Shown here piece by piece: positions 42,773 through 51,890 of a stretch of DNA of 64,000 nt. The translations under genes and the position numbers were made by a program. Position 1 is the first letter of the stretch, and every line of letters starts with the position of its first letter. A model generated the notes under the pieces. The model was not told where the DNA came from. It saw only the letters and a list, made by a program, of their open reading frames with translations, and did not search any database. This DNA comes from Clostridia bacterium (GTDB taxonomy: Bacteria; Bacillota; Clostridia; Oscillospirales; Acutalibacteraceae), in NCBI GenBank assembly GCA_017507805.1, contig JAFWAC010000024.1, positions 1 to 64,000 on the forward strand. Direction: 5' to 3'.

Positions 42773-44494
42773 ATGAATATAAAAAAGCTTAATATACATT
42801 CGCTTTGTATACTTTTGGCGGCAATTCTTTGGGGAACGGCAGGTTTGTTTGTAAGAACACTGCAAGGCTTCGCTTTTGACCCGATGCAGTTGGTCTTTGC
42901 GCGTGCAGTTGTGTCGTCTCTTTTGCTGGGAATTATTATTCTTATAAAGGACATAAAGCTTTTTAAGATAAGATTTAAGGATATGTGGCTTTTCGCGGCG
43001 GCAGGATTGTTCAGTATAATAATGTTCAATTATGCTTATTACACAACAATGTCCCTGACCTCACTCTCGGTAGCGGCGGTTTTGCTTTACACAGCTCCTT
43101 TTTTTGTTGTGATTATTTCGGTTCCGTTATTTAAAGAAAAGCTGAATTCAAAAAAGGTCTCGGCTTGCCTGATTGCCTTTGTGGGCTGTTGCTTCGTTTC
43201 GGGGCTCTTTGATTCTTCCCACCGCATAAGCTCCAAGGCGCTGTTTTTCGGACTGTTGACAGGCTTTGGCTATGGACTTTATACTATTTTTGGTGAATTA
43301 CTTATTAAACGCGGCTATAAAACCTTAACTATAACCCTTTATATTTTCCTTTTCGCCACGGTTTTTACAGTTCCTATGATTAATACTTCCGCTACGGTTA
43401 AATACTGCTTCTCGGAGCCTAAAGCATTAATCACAATTATTCTTATGGCAATTTTCAATACTGTAATACCTTATATTTTTTATACTGTCGGTCTTTCGGG
43501 TGTTGACCCGTCAGTAGCCCCTGTAATTGCAACGGTTGAGCCCGTTGCAGCAACCGTTTTAGGTGCTGTGGTTTATAAGGAGGCTATAAGTATTTACGGA
43601 ATAATCGGGATTTTGCTTGTCCTTTCTTCTGTTGCAATACTAAACTCAAAGCGTGTGAGAATTGCGGCAAGGGCAAAAATAAATTTAACCCTCGCAGTTA
43701 CAGGCAAAAGGGAGGACGGCTACCACCTTATAGATACGGTTATGCAATCGGTAACACTTGCAGACAGAATAACGGTTGCACCTTCAGAAAAAATTGAGGT
43801 CATCTGTGATAAGCAGGGTGAAATAAGCGGCGAAAAAAATATTGCCTTTAGCGCCGCAAGGCTTTTCTTTGAAAAAACCGGCATTTGCGGCGGAGCAAAA
43901 ATTCGGATAAGCAAGAATATTCCGTTGGCCGCAGGCTTGGGTGGGGGCAGTGCAGATGCCGCCGCGGTGCTTCTGGCACTTGACCGACTTTTTAATACCG
44001 GGCTTTCAAAAAATGAAATGGAAGTAATGGCATTAAGCCTCGGCGCGGATGTACCCTTTTTCATAAGGGGCGGAACTCAAAGAGCCGAGGGAATAGGGGA
44101 AATACTTACTGCGCTGTCTGATTTTAAAGGCGGTTATTTTGTTCTGGCAAAAGCGGGTGAAAAACCATCAACCGGTGAAATGTATAAACGCCTTGACAGT
44201 GAACAAGCTCCCCAAATAGCTGTCGACCTTGCGGTCCAAGCAATAAACAACGGTCAGAACGGTGCGGCTTGCTTTCAGGGTAACTCCTTTGACACTGTTT
44301 GGAAAAATGATGCTCTCAAAAAACGGCTTGCCGAGCTTAAGCCCGTGGCAACATCACTTTCGGGAAGCGGCCCTACGAGATTTGCGTATTTTAAAACTAA
44401 ACAGTCAGCAGTAAAGGTGCTGAAAGCGCTTAAATCCGAGAAAATAGAATGTTTTTTGGTGAGACCTTGCAGAAAAGCAATTAAATTTGTATAA
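42773..44494 (+). CDS. EamA transporter fused to IspE kinase
   Basis: One open frame of 574 residues. Residues 1-290 are a ten-segment EamA/DMT permease. Residues 295-574 are 4-diphosphocytidyl-2-C-methyl-D-erythritol kinase (IspE) of the MEP isoprenoid pathway, with ARAKINLTL, REDGYH, the ATP loop PLAAGLGGGSADAAA (384-398) and LSGSGPTRF. There is no stop between them. An in-frame GTG at 43655 (MRIAARAKINL) is exactly where IspE normally starts, but has no ribosome binding site. The protein may be a true fusion or ispE may also start internally. The N-terminal ATG at 42773 is preceded by GGGAG. Confidence 0.88.
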   Translation: MNIKKLNIHSLCILLAAILWGTAGLFVRTLQGFAFDPMQLVFARAVVSSLLLGIIILIKDIKLFKIRFKDMWLFAAAGLFSIIMFNYAYYTTMSLTSLSVAAVLLYTAPFFVVIISVPLFKEKLNSKKVSACLIAFVGCCFVSGLFDSSHRISSKALFFGLLTGFGYGLYTIFGELLIKRGYKTLTITLYIFLFATVFTVPMINTSATVKYCFSEPKALITIILMAIFNTVIPYIFYTVGLSGVDPSVAPVIATVEPVAATVLGAVVYKEAISIYGIIGILLVLSSVAILNSKRVRIAARAKINLTLAVTGKREDGYHLIDTVMQSVTLADRITVAPSEKIEVICDKQGEISGEKNIAFSAARLFFEKTGICGGAKIRISKNIPLAAGLGGGSADAAAVLLALDRLFNTGLSKNEMEVMALSLGADVPFFIRGGTQRAEGIGEILTALSDFKGGYFVLAKAGEKPSTGEMYKRLDSEQAPQIAVDLAVQAINNGQNGAACFQGNSFDTVWKNDALKKRLAELKPVATSLSGSGPTRFAYFKTKQSAVKVLKALKSEKIECFLVRPCRKAIKFV

Positions 44495-44548
44495 TTTTTT
44501 GAAATACAGGTAATATTCTCCTTGAAAAAAATAAAAGGAGAAATTCAT

Positions 44549-45166
44549 TTGGTTAAAAATCTTGTTTCAAAAAAAGCTATTCATTTATCGGTCATTTTCG
44601 GTTTGCTGTGCGCGGTTTTTGTTTCCTTTGCGGATTTTAATATCGCTTGTGATGAGCTTCGGACAAATGTTTTGCGATTACATATTATCGCAAATTCTGA
44701 CAGCGAAGCAGACCAAAGCCTGAAGCTTATGATAAGAGACGAGCTGCTCTTGCAAAGCGAGGAAATTTTTGCAGAAGCCTCTGATATTGAGGGGGCGATT
44801 TCGGTTGCGGAAAATTCGTTAGAGGCTATTGAGCAGATTGCTAACGGTGTTTTGAAGGAAAACGGCGCTGAATATCCGGCAACCGCTTCTGTCGGCGAGC
44901 ATTATTTTGAAACCCGCGAATATGAGGATTTCACTCTGCCTGCCGGAAATTATAAATCTCTTATTATTGATTTGGGCGCAGGCAAGGGTAAAAATTGGTG
45001 GTGCGTTATTTTTCCGGAGGTTTGTATTCCTGCCGCTTCTGATGGCTCTTTGAGTGATGCTGTTACAGAGCAGGGCACCGCTGTTGCAGAAAACCCCGAA
45101 AGGTATGTTATGAGATTTAAAACTGTAGAAATTTATGAAAAAATAAAAAAATCAATTAGAAATTAA
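44549..45166 (+). CDS. spoIIR: Stage II sporulation protein R
   Basis: A 205-residue secreted signal that, in sporulating Firmicutes, triggers processing of pro-SigE in the mother cell. A membrane-like N terminus precedes the family blocks RLHIIANSDSEADQSLKLMIRDELL, the YFETREYEDFTLPAGNY region and NWWCVIFPEVCIP. I chose the TTG at 44549, eight bases after AAAGGAG. An in-frame TTG 27 bases earlier precedes that site. It implies the organism can form spores. Confidence 0.93.
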   Translation: MVKNLVSKKAIHLSVIFGLLCAVFVSFADFNIACDELRTNVLRLHIIANSDSEADQSLKLMIRDELLLQSEEIFAEASDIEGAISVAENSLEAIEQIANGVLKENGAEYPATASVGEHYFETREYEDFTLPAGNYKSLIIDLGAGKGKNWWCVIFPEVCIPAASDGSLSDAVTEQGTAVAENPERYVMRFKTVEIYEKIKKSIRN

Positions 45167-45173
45167 AAAAAGC

Positions 45174-45202
45174 TTGCATTTTTTGTCGTGTTGTGATATT
45201 AT
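45174..45202 (+). promoter_or_regulatory. rpmE promoter
   Basis: TTGCAT and TATTAT lie 17 bases apart, 34 bases before the rpmE ATG. Confidence 0.75.
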
Positions 45203-45235
45203 TCATATGTTATGAGTTTGAAAGGGGTGACAATA

Positions 45236-45439
45236 ATGAAGGAAGGTATTCATCCGCAGTATGAAAAGGTAACCGTAAAATGCGCTTGCGGCGCGGAATT
45301 CGAGACACGCTCAACAAAAAAGGATATCCGTTTGGATATTTGCTCTAAATGTCATCCGTTCTTTACAGGTAAGCAGAAGCTGGTAGACACCGGCGGTCGT
45401 GTTGACAGATTTAAGAAGCGTTTTAATATTAACGATTAA
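45236..45439 (+). CDS. rpmE: 50S ribosomal protein L31
   Basis: A 67-residue ribosomal protein of the zinc-binding type: CACG and CSKC supply the cysteines, and [24 protein letters not shown] is the family signature. The ATG at 45236 follows AAAGGGGTGA. The gene is single, with its own promoter and terminator. Confidence 0.97.
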   Translation: MKEGIHPQYEKVTVKCACGAEFETRSTKKDIRLDICSKCHPFFTGKQKLVDTGGRVDRFKKRFNIND

Positions 45440-45448
45440 CCTTATTCC

Positions 45449-45480
45449 GCAGTCGCCTTTTGGGCGACTGCATTTTTTTC
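45449..45480 (+). terminator. Terminator after rpmE
   Basis: GCAGTCGCC pairs with GGCGACTGC and is followed by seven Ts. Confidence 0.93.
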
Positions 45481-45490
45481 GAGGTGTTTT

Positions 45491-46117
45491 ATGGGGAATT
45501 ACTTAACGGTAATAGATGAAGCTATAGGTGAATATACCGAAAAACGCTCTAAATTCATTGCAACCCTGCGCCATGTTGAAAACGAGGAGGAGGCAGTTTC
45601 CTTTATTGAGGAAATGCGCACTAAATATTGGGACGCAAGGCACAATGTTTTTGCTTATTCACTGAAAAACGGTGCGCTTTCCCGCTTTTCTGATGACGGG
45701 GAGCCTCACGGCACAGCAGGTAAGCCTGTGCTTGATGTTATAACAGGCAGCGGTATTACCGATGTTGCAATTGTGGTTACCCGATATTTCGGCGGTGTGC
45801 TTTTGGGTACAGGCGGTCTTGTCAGGGCATATTCAAAGTCTGCTAAGGAGGCTGTTGAAAATTCCAAGCTTGCCGAAATGGTTTTCTGCACTGTTTTTGA
45901 AACCGTGTGTGAATATGCCGACCATGCTAAATTGCTTTCCCTGATTGAAAACAGCGGCGGAAGTCTGGAAAACAGTGACTTTTCCGAAAGAGTAACCCTT
46001 AGATATGCTTTGCGTGACGGAGATGTTGAGCCGTTTTTGCAAAAGCTTTCTGAAGGCTTTTCTGCCCGACTTAAGGCAAAAGAGCTTGAAAAGTCAGTTT
46101 TTCCGTTTGAAATATAA
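45491..46117 (+). CDS. YigZ/IMPACT family protein
   Basis: A 208-residue protein of the UPF0029/IMPACT family. The N-terminal domain has the typical KRSKFIATL, DARHNVFAYSL, RFSDDGEPHGTAGKPVLD and VTRYFGGVLLGTGGLVRAYS. A C-terminal ferredoxin-like domain follows. Its molecular role is not settled; homologues bind nucleic acid or the ribosome. GAGGTG precedes the ATG. Confidence 0.93.
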   Translation: MGNYLTVIDEAIGEYTEKRSKFIATLRHVENEEEAVSFIEEMRTKYWDARHNVFAYSLKNGALSRFSDDGEPHGTAGKPVLDVITGSGITDVAIVVTRYFGGVLLGTGGLVRAYSKSAKEAVENSKLAEMVFCTVFETVCEYADHAKLLSLIENSGGSLENSDFSERVTLRYALRDGDVEPFLQKLSEGFSARLKAKELEKSVFPFEI

Positions 46118-46174
46118 AAAAATAAAGGGATTTCACTTTTTTTGTCTAATAATGATTATAGAGAGGTGAAAGAT

Positions 46175-47170
46175 GTGTGTATCCGTGAAAAAATTGAAGC
46201 TAACGAAAGGCTTGTTCTTTCGGAAAATGCGGCACTTTCAGCCGAGAGCTTGGGCAGAAAGCGGTTTGAACAGCCGTGCGATTTAAGAACCGACTTTCAG
46301 CGTGACCGTGACCGTATAATCCATAGCAAAGCGTTCAGGCGGTTAAAGCATAAAACGCAGGTTTTTTTGTCACCCGAGTCTGACCATTACCGCACGCGCC
46401 TTACCCACACCCTGGAGGTTTCGCAAATCGCGAGGACGATTTCGCGTGCGCTTTTTCTTAATGAGGACTTGACAGAGGCAATCGCCTTAGGACACGATTT
46501 GGGGCACACTCCGTTCGGTCATGCGGGCGAACGGGCGATTAACGACCTTCTCGATGGCGGCTTTGCTCACTATGCCCAAAGCGTGCGCGCTTGTGAAAAG
46601 CTCGAAAAAGAGGGCAGAGGTCTTAATCTTACCTTTGAGGTGCTAAACGGTATTGAGCGCCACACTAACGGCGAATGGTCAAAAACCTTGGAGGGCAGAG
46701 TTGTCCGCATGGCGGACAGAATTGCCTATATAAACCACGATATTGATGATGCCGTAAGAGCAGGTGTTATTTCGGAGAGTGATTTACCAAAGGAGATAAC
46801 CGATGTGCTTGGCAACACTAAAAGTCAGCGTATTGCTACTTTGGTTGCTTCAATAGTTGAAAACAGCGGCAAGGATATTGTTATGGACAGTGTCGTTGAA
46901 AAATATTATGATATGCTTCACGGTTTTCTCTTTGAAGCGGTCTATAAAAATCCGGTTGCCAAATTTGAGGAAACAAAGGTTTTTGGAATTGTTGAGGGAC
47001 TTTTTAAGTATTACCTCAAGAATACCCGTAAGATGTCAGAGGAATATATAGCAGTTTGCGAGAACGAGGGCGCAGAAAGGGCGGTCGCTGATTACATTGC
47101 AGGTATGACCGACCATTATGCTATTACGGTCTTTTCAAATATTTATGTTCCAAAGGCTTGGTCAATATAA
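46175..47170 (+). CDS. Deoxyguanosinetriphosphate triphosphohydrolase-like dNTPase
   Basis: A 331-residue HD-domain enzyme that removes triphosphate from dNTPs. The metal-binding motifs are KAFRRLKHKTQVF, RLTHTLEVSQIA and ALGHDLGHTPFGHAGE, plus MADRIAYINHDIDDA. I chose the GTG at 46175, just after GAGGTGAAAGAT. The protein then starts MCIREKIEANE, the usual clostridial form. The frame is open to a TTG at 46142. It lies just upstream of dnaG and sigA. Confidence 0.93.
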   Translation: MCIREKIEANERLVLSENAALSAESLGRKRFEQPCDLRTDFQRDRDRIIHSKAFRRLKHKTQVFLSPESDHYRTRLTHTLEVSQIARTISRALFLNEDLTEAIALGHDLGHTPFGHAGERAINDLLDGGFAHYAQSVRACEKLEKEGRGLNLTFEVLNGIERHTNGEWSKTLEGRVVRMADRIAYINHDIDDAVRAGVISESDLPKEITDVLGNTKSQRIATLVASIVENSGKDIVMDSVVEKYYDMLHGFLFEAVYKNPVAKFEETKVFGIVEGLFKYYLKNTRKMSEEYIAVCENEGAERAVADYIAGMTDHYAITVFSNIYVPKAWSI

Positions 47171-47209
47171 CTACATAAACATTAATATCAAGAAAAAGGA
47201 GGCGGTTTT

Positions 47210-48982
47210 GTGGCAATACCTGAGGATGTTATAAACGAAATTAAATACCGAAACGATATTGAAGTGACAATTTCGCAATATGTAAATCTGAACAGGCGCG
47301 GTAAAAACCTTGTCGGTCTTTGTCCCTTCCATAGCGAGAAAACCCCTTCTTTTACAGTATACCCCGAATCCTCCTCCTTTTACTGCTTCGGTTGCGGTGT
47401 CGGGGGGGATGTGTTCACCTTTACGGGACTTATCGAAAATCTGGATTATATTGAGTCCGTAAAGCTGTTGGCAGAGCGCTCGGGTGTTTCGCTTCCGCAG
47501 GACGGCTATGACGATTCAATGCAACGCCTTAAAAACACTGTTTATGACATTAACCGTGAAACTGCACGCTTTTTTCACAGCTATTTGATGTCTGAAAAAG
47601 GTAAATGGGCTTTGGATTATCTTTTAGGCAGGGGACTAAGCCTTGCAACAATAAAGCATTTCGGTTTAGGCGCCGCACCCGATTCTTGGGATGCGCTTAT
47701 AAATCACCTGAAACAAAAGGGCTTTTCGGAAGCGGATATGCTCACCGCTAATGTTATAGGAAAAAGTGAACGCGGCAGCTTTTATGACCGTTTCAGAAAA
47801 AGGGTTATGTTTCCGGTTATAAATATAAGAGGGAATGTTGTTGCCTTCAGCGGCAGGGCTATGCCCGGGGAGGACAAGCAGGGCGGCAAATATGTCAATA
47901 CCTCTGATACTCCGGTTTATAAAAAGAGTGAAAATCTTTTCGGCATAAATTTTGCAAAAAATCACGCCTCTGAACGGATTATTCTTGTAGAGGGTAATAT
48001 GGATGTAATCTCGCTTCATCAGGCAGGCTTTCAAAATGTTGTGGCTCCAATGGGCACCGCATTTACAAATGAGCAGGTCAATCTCCTTGCAAGGTATACC
48101 AAAGAAATCGTGCTTATGCTTGATGCCGATGCCGCAGGACAGAAAGCGGTAAAAAGAGCATCACAGCTTCTTGAAAATACGGGGCTTTCGGTGCGTGTGG
48201 TGGTTATTCCGGACGGTAAGGACCCTGATGAATATATTAAGAAAAACGGTGCTGAAAGGTTTGCGGCTTTGCTCGAGGGTGCTGTGAGCGATATTGAATA
48301 TAAATTGCTTATGGCGGCACAGGATATTGATTTGAACGGCGATGACGGCAGATTAAAATATCTCGCAAAGGCGGCGGAGGTCATTGCCTCTGATGAGGAT
48401 GTTATGACACGCGACATATATATCGGCAGACTTTCTGAAAAATATGGTGTTTCAAGAACCGCCCTCACCGCAAAGGTTGAGGAAATTCGCCGTAAGCATA
48501 AGAAAAGCAGACAAAGACAGGAGTTTTCCGACATTGTAAGACCAAATCTCACAAAGGGCGATATCAATCCCGAAAGACGGCGTTCTCTTAAAGGTACCGC
48601 CGCTGAGGAAACCCTTATTGCCGTGCTTTTACAGCATCCTGACTTTTGTGAAGAAGCGGCAAGACTTCTCCCAAAGGAAAAGATGATTACCTCGCTTAAC
48701 CGCCGTATTTATGAGACTATTTTATATACGGTAGAGGGCGGCAGAGCACTTGATATTTCGGTTTTCTCAGAAAAGCTTTCACCTGCAGAGCTGGGCTACC
48801 TGGTTTCTTTGCAAAACGGCGATAAAGCGGGAAAAAACGCAAAAACCGTATTAAAAGATTGCATTGAGGTAATATTAGAAGAAGATATTATTCTTAACAG
48901 CAATAATGATAGCCAAACTTCGCTTGATGATTGGGCGGCTAATCTTAAAAATATGATTGATAAAAAATCGAAAGGAAATTAA
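47210..48982 (+). CDS. dnaG: DNA primase
   Basis: A 590-residue primase that makes RNA primers for replication. The N-terminal zinc finger ([11 protein letters not shown] and [10 protein letters not shown]) is followed by the catalytic core, whose TOPRIM motifs are [12 protein letters not shown] and [11 protein letters not shown] with [11 protein letters not shown]-terminal helicase-binding region ends the protein. The start is a GTG after AAAGGAGG. The gene is coupled to sigA with a five-base gap, the usual macromolecular synthesis order. Confidence 0.97.
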   Translation: MAIPEDVINEIKYRNDIEVTISQYVNLNRRGKNLVGLCPFHSEKTPSFTVYPESSSFYCFGCGVGGDVFTFTGLIENLDYIESVKLLAERSGVSLPQDGYDDSMQRLKNTVYDINRETARFFHSYLMSEKGKWALDYLLGRGLSLATIKHFGLGAAPDSWDALINHLKQKGFSEADMLTANVIGKSERGSFYDRFRKRVMFPVINIRGNVVAFSGRAMPGEDKQGGKYVNTSDTPVYKKSENLFGINFAKNHASERIILVEGNMDVISLHQAGFQNVVAPMGTAFTNEQVNLLARYTKEIVLMLDADAAGQKAVKRASQLLENTGLSVRVVVIPDGKDPDEYIKKNGAERFAALLEGAVSDIEYKLLMAAQDIDLNGDDGRLKYLAKAAEVIASDEDVMTRDIYIGRLSEKYGVSRTALTAKVEEIRRKHKKSRQRQEFSDIVRPNLTKGDINPERRRSLKGTAAEETLIAVLLQHPDFCEEAARLLPKEKMITSLNRRIYETILYTVEGGRALDISVFSEKLSPAELGYLVSLQNGDKAGKNAKTVLKDCIEVILEEDIILNSNNDSQTSLDDWAANLKNMIDKKSKGN

Positions 48983-48987
48983 AGGTT

Positions 48988-50061
48988 ATGGATAATAACA
49001 AAAAGGACCAAAAGAAAAAAATTAAGCCTTTAGAGGAGGGCGCGGTTAAGGAAACAGAGCAGGAGGAAAAGGAGCTTACGATAGACGATATTGAAAATGC
49101 TCCCGATGATCCCGATGAGCTTTTTTCCGAGCCTCCGATTTTAGAGCTTGATTTCGATGATGAGCCTACAGACGATGAGCTTAAGCTTGAGGAAATGGAT
49201 GTTGATAAGCTCACCGAGGATTTATCCTTTGATAATATTTCCTTGGATGACCCTGTAAAGGTTTATTTGCGTGAAATCGGCCGCGTGCCTCTGCTTACCA
49301 CCGATGAGGAAATAGAGCTTGCCGTAAGGATTACGGAGGGTGACGAATATGCTAAGCAGAGACTTACCGAAGCCAACCTCAGACTCGTTGTAAGTATTGC
49401 TAAAAAATATGTCGGCAGAGGTATGTATTTCCTTGACCTTATTCAGGAGGGAAATGTCGGTCTTATTAAGGCTGTTGATAAGTTTGATTATACCAAGGGT
49501 TTTAAATTTTCAACCTATGCTACTTGGTGGATAAGACAGGCAATTACCCGCGCTATCGCAGACCAGGCAAGAACAATCCGTATTCCCGTGCACATGGTTG
49601 AAACAATCAACCGTCTCAAAAAGGTTCAGAGTCAGCTTTTGCACGAAAACGGTTTTGAACCGGGCGAGGAGCTTATTGCTGAGAAAATGGATTTGCCGGT
49701 TGAGCGCGTGAGAGAGATTATGCGTGTTGCACAGGAGCCTGTTTCCATGGAAACTCCGATTGGCCCTGAGGAGGATTCCCGCCTTATGGATTTCATCCGT
49801 GATGAGGAGGCATTAGCTCCCGATGAGGCGGCTCTTAAAACCATAACCAACGAGGATATTGACGGTGTCCTTAAAACCCTCACTCCCAGAGAGGAAGCTG
49901 TTATAAGACTTCGCTTTGGATTAAAGGACGGCAGATGCCACACCTTAGAGGAGGTAGGCACAGAGTTCAATGTAACCAGAGAGCGTATCCGTCAGATAGA
50001 GGCAAAGGCGCTAAGAAAACTGCGTCATCCCGTACGCAGTAACAGATTTAAGGATAAATAA
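48988..50061 (+). CDS. sigA: Primary sigma factor (SigA/RpoD)
   Basis: A 357-residue housekeeping sigma-70. An acidic N-terminal stretch (about residues 10-75) is followed by region 1.2 ([17 protein letters not shown]), region 2 with the [19 protein letters not shown] and [10 protein letters not shown] blocks, region 3, and region 4 with the helix-turn-helix [25 protein letters not shown]. The consensus promoters found here (TTGACA, 17, TATAAT) fit this factor. Confidence 0.97.
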   Translation: MDNNKKDQKKKIKPLEEGAVKETEQEEKELTIDDIENAPDDPDELFSEPPILELDFDDEPTDDELKLEEMDVDKLTEDLSFDNISLDDPVKVYLREIGRVPLLTTDEEIELAVRITEGDEYAKQRLTEANLRLVVSIAKKYVGRGMYFLDLIQEGNVGLIKAVDKFDYTKGFKFSTYATWWIRQAITRAIADQARTIRIPVHMVETINRLKKVQSQLLHENGFEPGEELIAEKMDLPVERVREIMRVAQEPVSMETPIGPEEDSRLMDFIRDEEALAPDEAALKTITNEDIDGVLKTLTPREEAVIRLRFGLKDGRCHTLEEVGTEFNVTRERIRQIEAKALRKLRHPVRSNRFKDK

Positions 50062-50075
50062 GGTGAATATTTAAG

Positions 50076-50330
50076 ATGAAACTTTCATATAAAACTAAGG
50101 GAGTCTGTTCTCGGAGCATACTTGTTGATGTTGAGGACGGTATTGTAAAATCAGTCCGCTTTGAGGGCGGATGCAGCGGTAATACCAAAGGAATTGCCGC
50201 ACTTGTAGAGGGAATGAGTGCGGACGAGGTTATTAAAAAACTGCAAAATATTAAATGCGGATTTAAAAACACCTCCTGTCCGGCACAGCTGGCAGAGGCT
50301 TTAAAGGAATTTGAAATCCGTAAAGGGTGA
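50076..50330 (+). CDS. TSCPD domain protein
   Basis: An 84-residue protein of the TIGR03905-type TSCPD family. It keeps CSRSI, the FEGGCSGNTKGIAALVEGM block and NTSCPAQLAEAL. TSCPD domains otherwise occur at the end of B12-dependent ribonucleotide reductases. The role of the stand-alone form is unknown. The stop codon overlaps the next gene's start. Confidence 0.9.
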   Translation: MKLSYKTKGVCSRSILVDVEDGIVKSVRFEGGCSGNTKGIAALVEGMSADEVIKKLQNIKCGFKNTSCPAQLAEALKEFEIRKG

Positions 50331-50875
50331 TGAAATTGTATTCGGATAACGATATTAAAATTGCGGGTGACAAGCCCTCAAGAGATATTAAGAAAAACAG
50401 CCGGACGGGTGTTGGAAGCGGCGCTCCCGATAAGGCTAAGATTAAGGCTGCGCGCGAATGGGGCAGGGCAGTAGCACTGAAATTTGTTCAGGATGCGGCT
50501 GAAACTGCGGTTTCTGACGAGGTGTATGACTGTGAAATGCTTATTCAGCGCCGTATGCTGCTTTCTTTTACCGCAACTGTCGGCTTTGAGCAATACTGCA
50601 CAGATGATGCGTTAAGCGGAGTTGCTCAAAAAAGCTTTATCGATACCGTTAAATCCGAAAACGAGGAGCTCTACCGCACATCGGGCGATACGGGTGCTTA
50701 TTCCTTTTATTATCTGGCTTTCAGGCGCGGCGGTGAGGTAGAACGCCGTATGGGACAGACCTTTGCAATGCTCTGCTCGCATGACGGCGACCCGATTTAT
50801 CAGGAATTGGGCGAAGCGCTTTATTGCTGGTTTTTATCGGTGGTAAAAAGCAAGGCAAAGGAATTAAACCAATAA
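50330..50875 (+). CDS. Conserved protein of unknown function
   Basis: A 181-residue, mostly helical soluble protein with no signal peptide or membrane segment. A basic N-terminal part (KPSRDIKKNSR) precedes an acidic helical domain with YCTDDALSGVAQKSF and QELGEALYCWFLSVV. I do not recognise the family. Its ATG overlaps the TSCPD stop by one base (TGATG), and the run dnaG-sigA-TSCPD-this gene is continuous, which suggests a housekeeping role. Confidence 0.75.
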   Translation: MKLYSDNDIKIAGDKPSRDIKKNSRTGVGSGAPDKAKIKAAREWGRAVALKFVQDAAETAVSDEVYDCEMLIQRRMLLSFTATVGFEQYCTDDALSGVAQKSFIDTVKSENEELYRTSGDTGAYSFYYLAFRRGGEVERRMGQTFAMLCSHDGDPIYQELGEALYCWFLSVVKSKAKELNQ

Positions 50876-50886
50876 CACTTCAACAT

Positions 50887-50941
50887 AAATCATCCTCCCA
50901 AAGCATACTTTATTGTATAGCCTAAGGAAGGATGATTTTTT
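50887..50941 (+). terminator. Terminator before the amidase gene
   Basis: AAATCATCCT pairs with AGGATGATTT across an AT-rich loop, ending in a T-run that abuts the amidase ATG. The 3' arm also supplies that gene's AAGGA ribosome binding site. Confidence 0.7.
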
Positions 50942-51676
50942 ATGCCTACTATTTATTTAAGCCCCTCCACACAGGAATTTAACCCCTATAACGGCGGAGG
51001 CAATGAGGAATATTATATGAACCTTATCGCAGATGCAATGGAGCCTTACCTTGCGGCAAGCGGTATTCAGTATGTCCGAAATACCCCTGAAATGACCGCC
51101 GCCACCTCGATAGCCGCTTCAAACAGCGGAAATTATGACCTTCACTTTGCTCTTCATTCTAACGCAACAGGCAGCGGTGACGGTAGTGTTCGCGGTTCCG
51201 AGGTCTATTATTTTCCCACAAGCGAACAGGGAAAACGCTTCGCGGATATTGTTGCCGAAAATTTACAGCTCATTTATCCTCTGCCCGACAGGGTGCGTAC
51301 CGTACCCACAACAACTCTTGGCGAGGTGCGCCGTGTCAAAGCACCGGGTGTTCTGGTCGAAATTGCATACCACGATAATTTTGAGGACGCTCAGTGGATA
51401 AGGGATAATATCGATGCTATTGCCGCTAATCTGGTGCTGTCTCTGACCGAGTATTTCGGTATACCCTTCAATACCCCACAGCCCATTTTTACCGCAAGCG
51501 TAGCCACAAGGGGCTCAAATCTTAATATCCGCTATAACCCCTCAACCGAAGCACAGATAATCGGTAAAATCCCAAACGGCGCAGAGGTTGTGGTTTATGC
51601 ACAGCTGCCCGATTGGTCACTTGTAGGCTATAACGGTCAGGTGGGCTATGTAAGCTCACAGTATTTGCAGTATTGA
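50942..51676 (+). CDS. N-acetylmuramoyl-L-alanine amidase with SH3 domain
   Basis: A 244-residue Amidase_3-type protein that should cleave peptidoglycan stem peptides, plus a C-terminal bacterial SH3 domain (about 180-244, SVATRGSNLNIRYNPS) for wall binding. The second metal ligand (GGNEEYY), LHFALHSNATG and the late catalytic VEIAYHDN are kept. The first metal histidine of DPGHGG is replaced: the strand reads YLSPSTQ. No signal peptide is visible. Activity is therefore uncertain, or the subfamily uses another ligand. Confidence 0.85.
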   Translation: MPTIYLSPSTQEFNPYNGGGNEEYYMNLIADAMEPYLAASGIQYVRNTPEMTAATSIAASNSGNYDLHFALHSNATGSGDGSVRGSEVYYFPTSEQGKRFADIVAENLQLIYPLPDRVRTVPTTTLGEVRRVKAPGVLVEIAYHDNFEDAQWIRDNIDAIAANLVLSLTEYFGIPFNTPQPIFTASVATRGSNLNIRYNPSTEAQIIGKIPNGAEVVVYAQLPDWSLVGYNGQVGYVSSQYLQY

Positions 51677-51683
51677 AGCATTT

Positions 51684-51748
51684 AATTATAGTTTATCGCA
51701 CAAATTAAATCGATATTTCGTAGGGGACGATGCCCACATCGTCCCGCC
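51684..51748. repeat. Partial MITE-like element (left end)
   Basis: AATTATAGTTTATCGCAC leads into CGTAGGGGACGATGCCCAC and CATCGTCCC, matching the left 65 or so bases of the element at 31968. The right half is absent. Confidence 0.75.
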
Positions 51749-51890
51749 AATAGTTATAAAATCACCCTCCAAATGGTATAGAACTAAATGCTTTTTGGAG
51801 GGTGAAAATATATTTAAGTGTAAACATATAATTGAAAAAAGCTCCAAGGTGTTATATAATGTAAAAAAATGGGGTTACGAGGAATATTAT

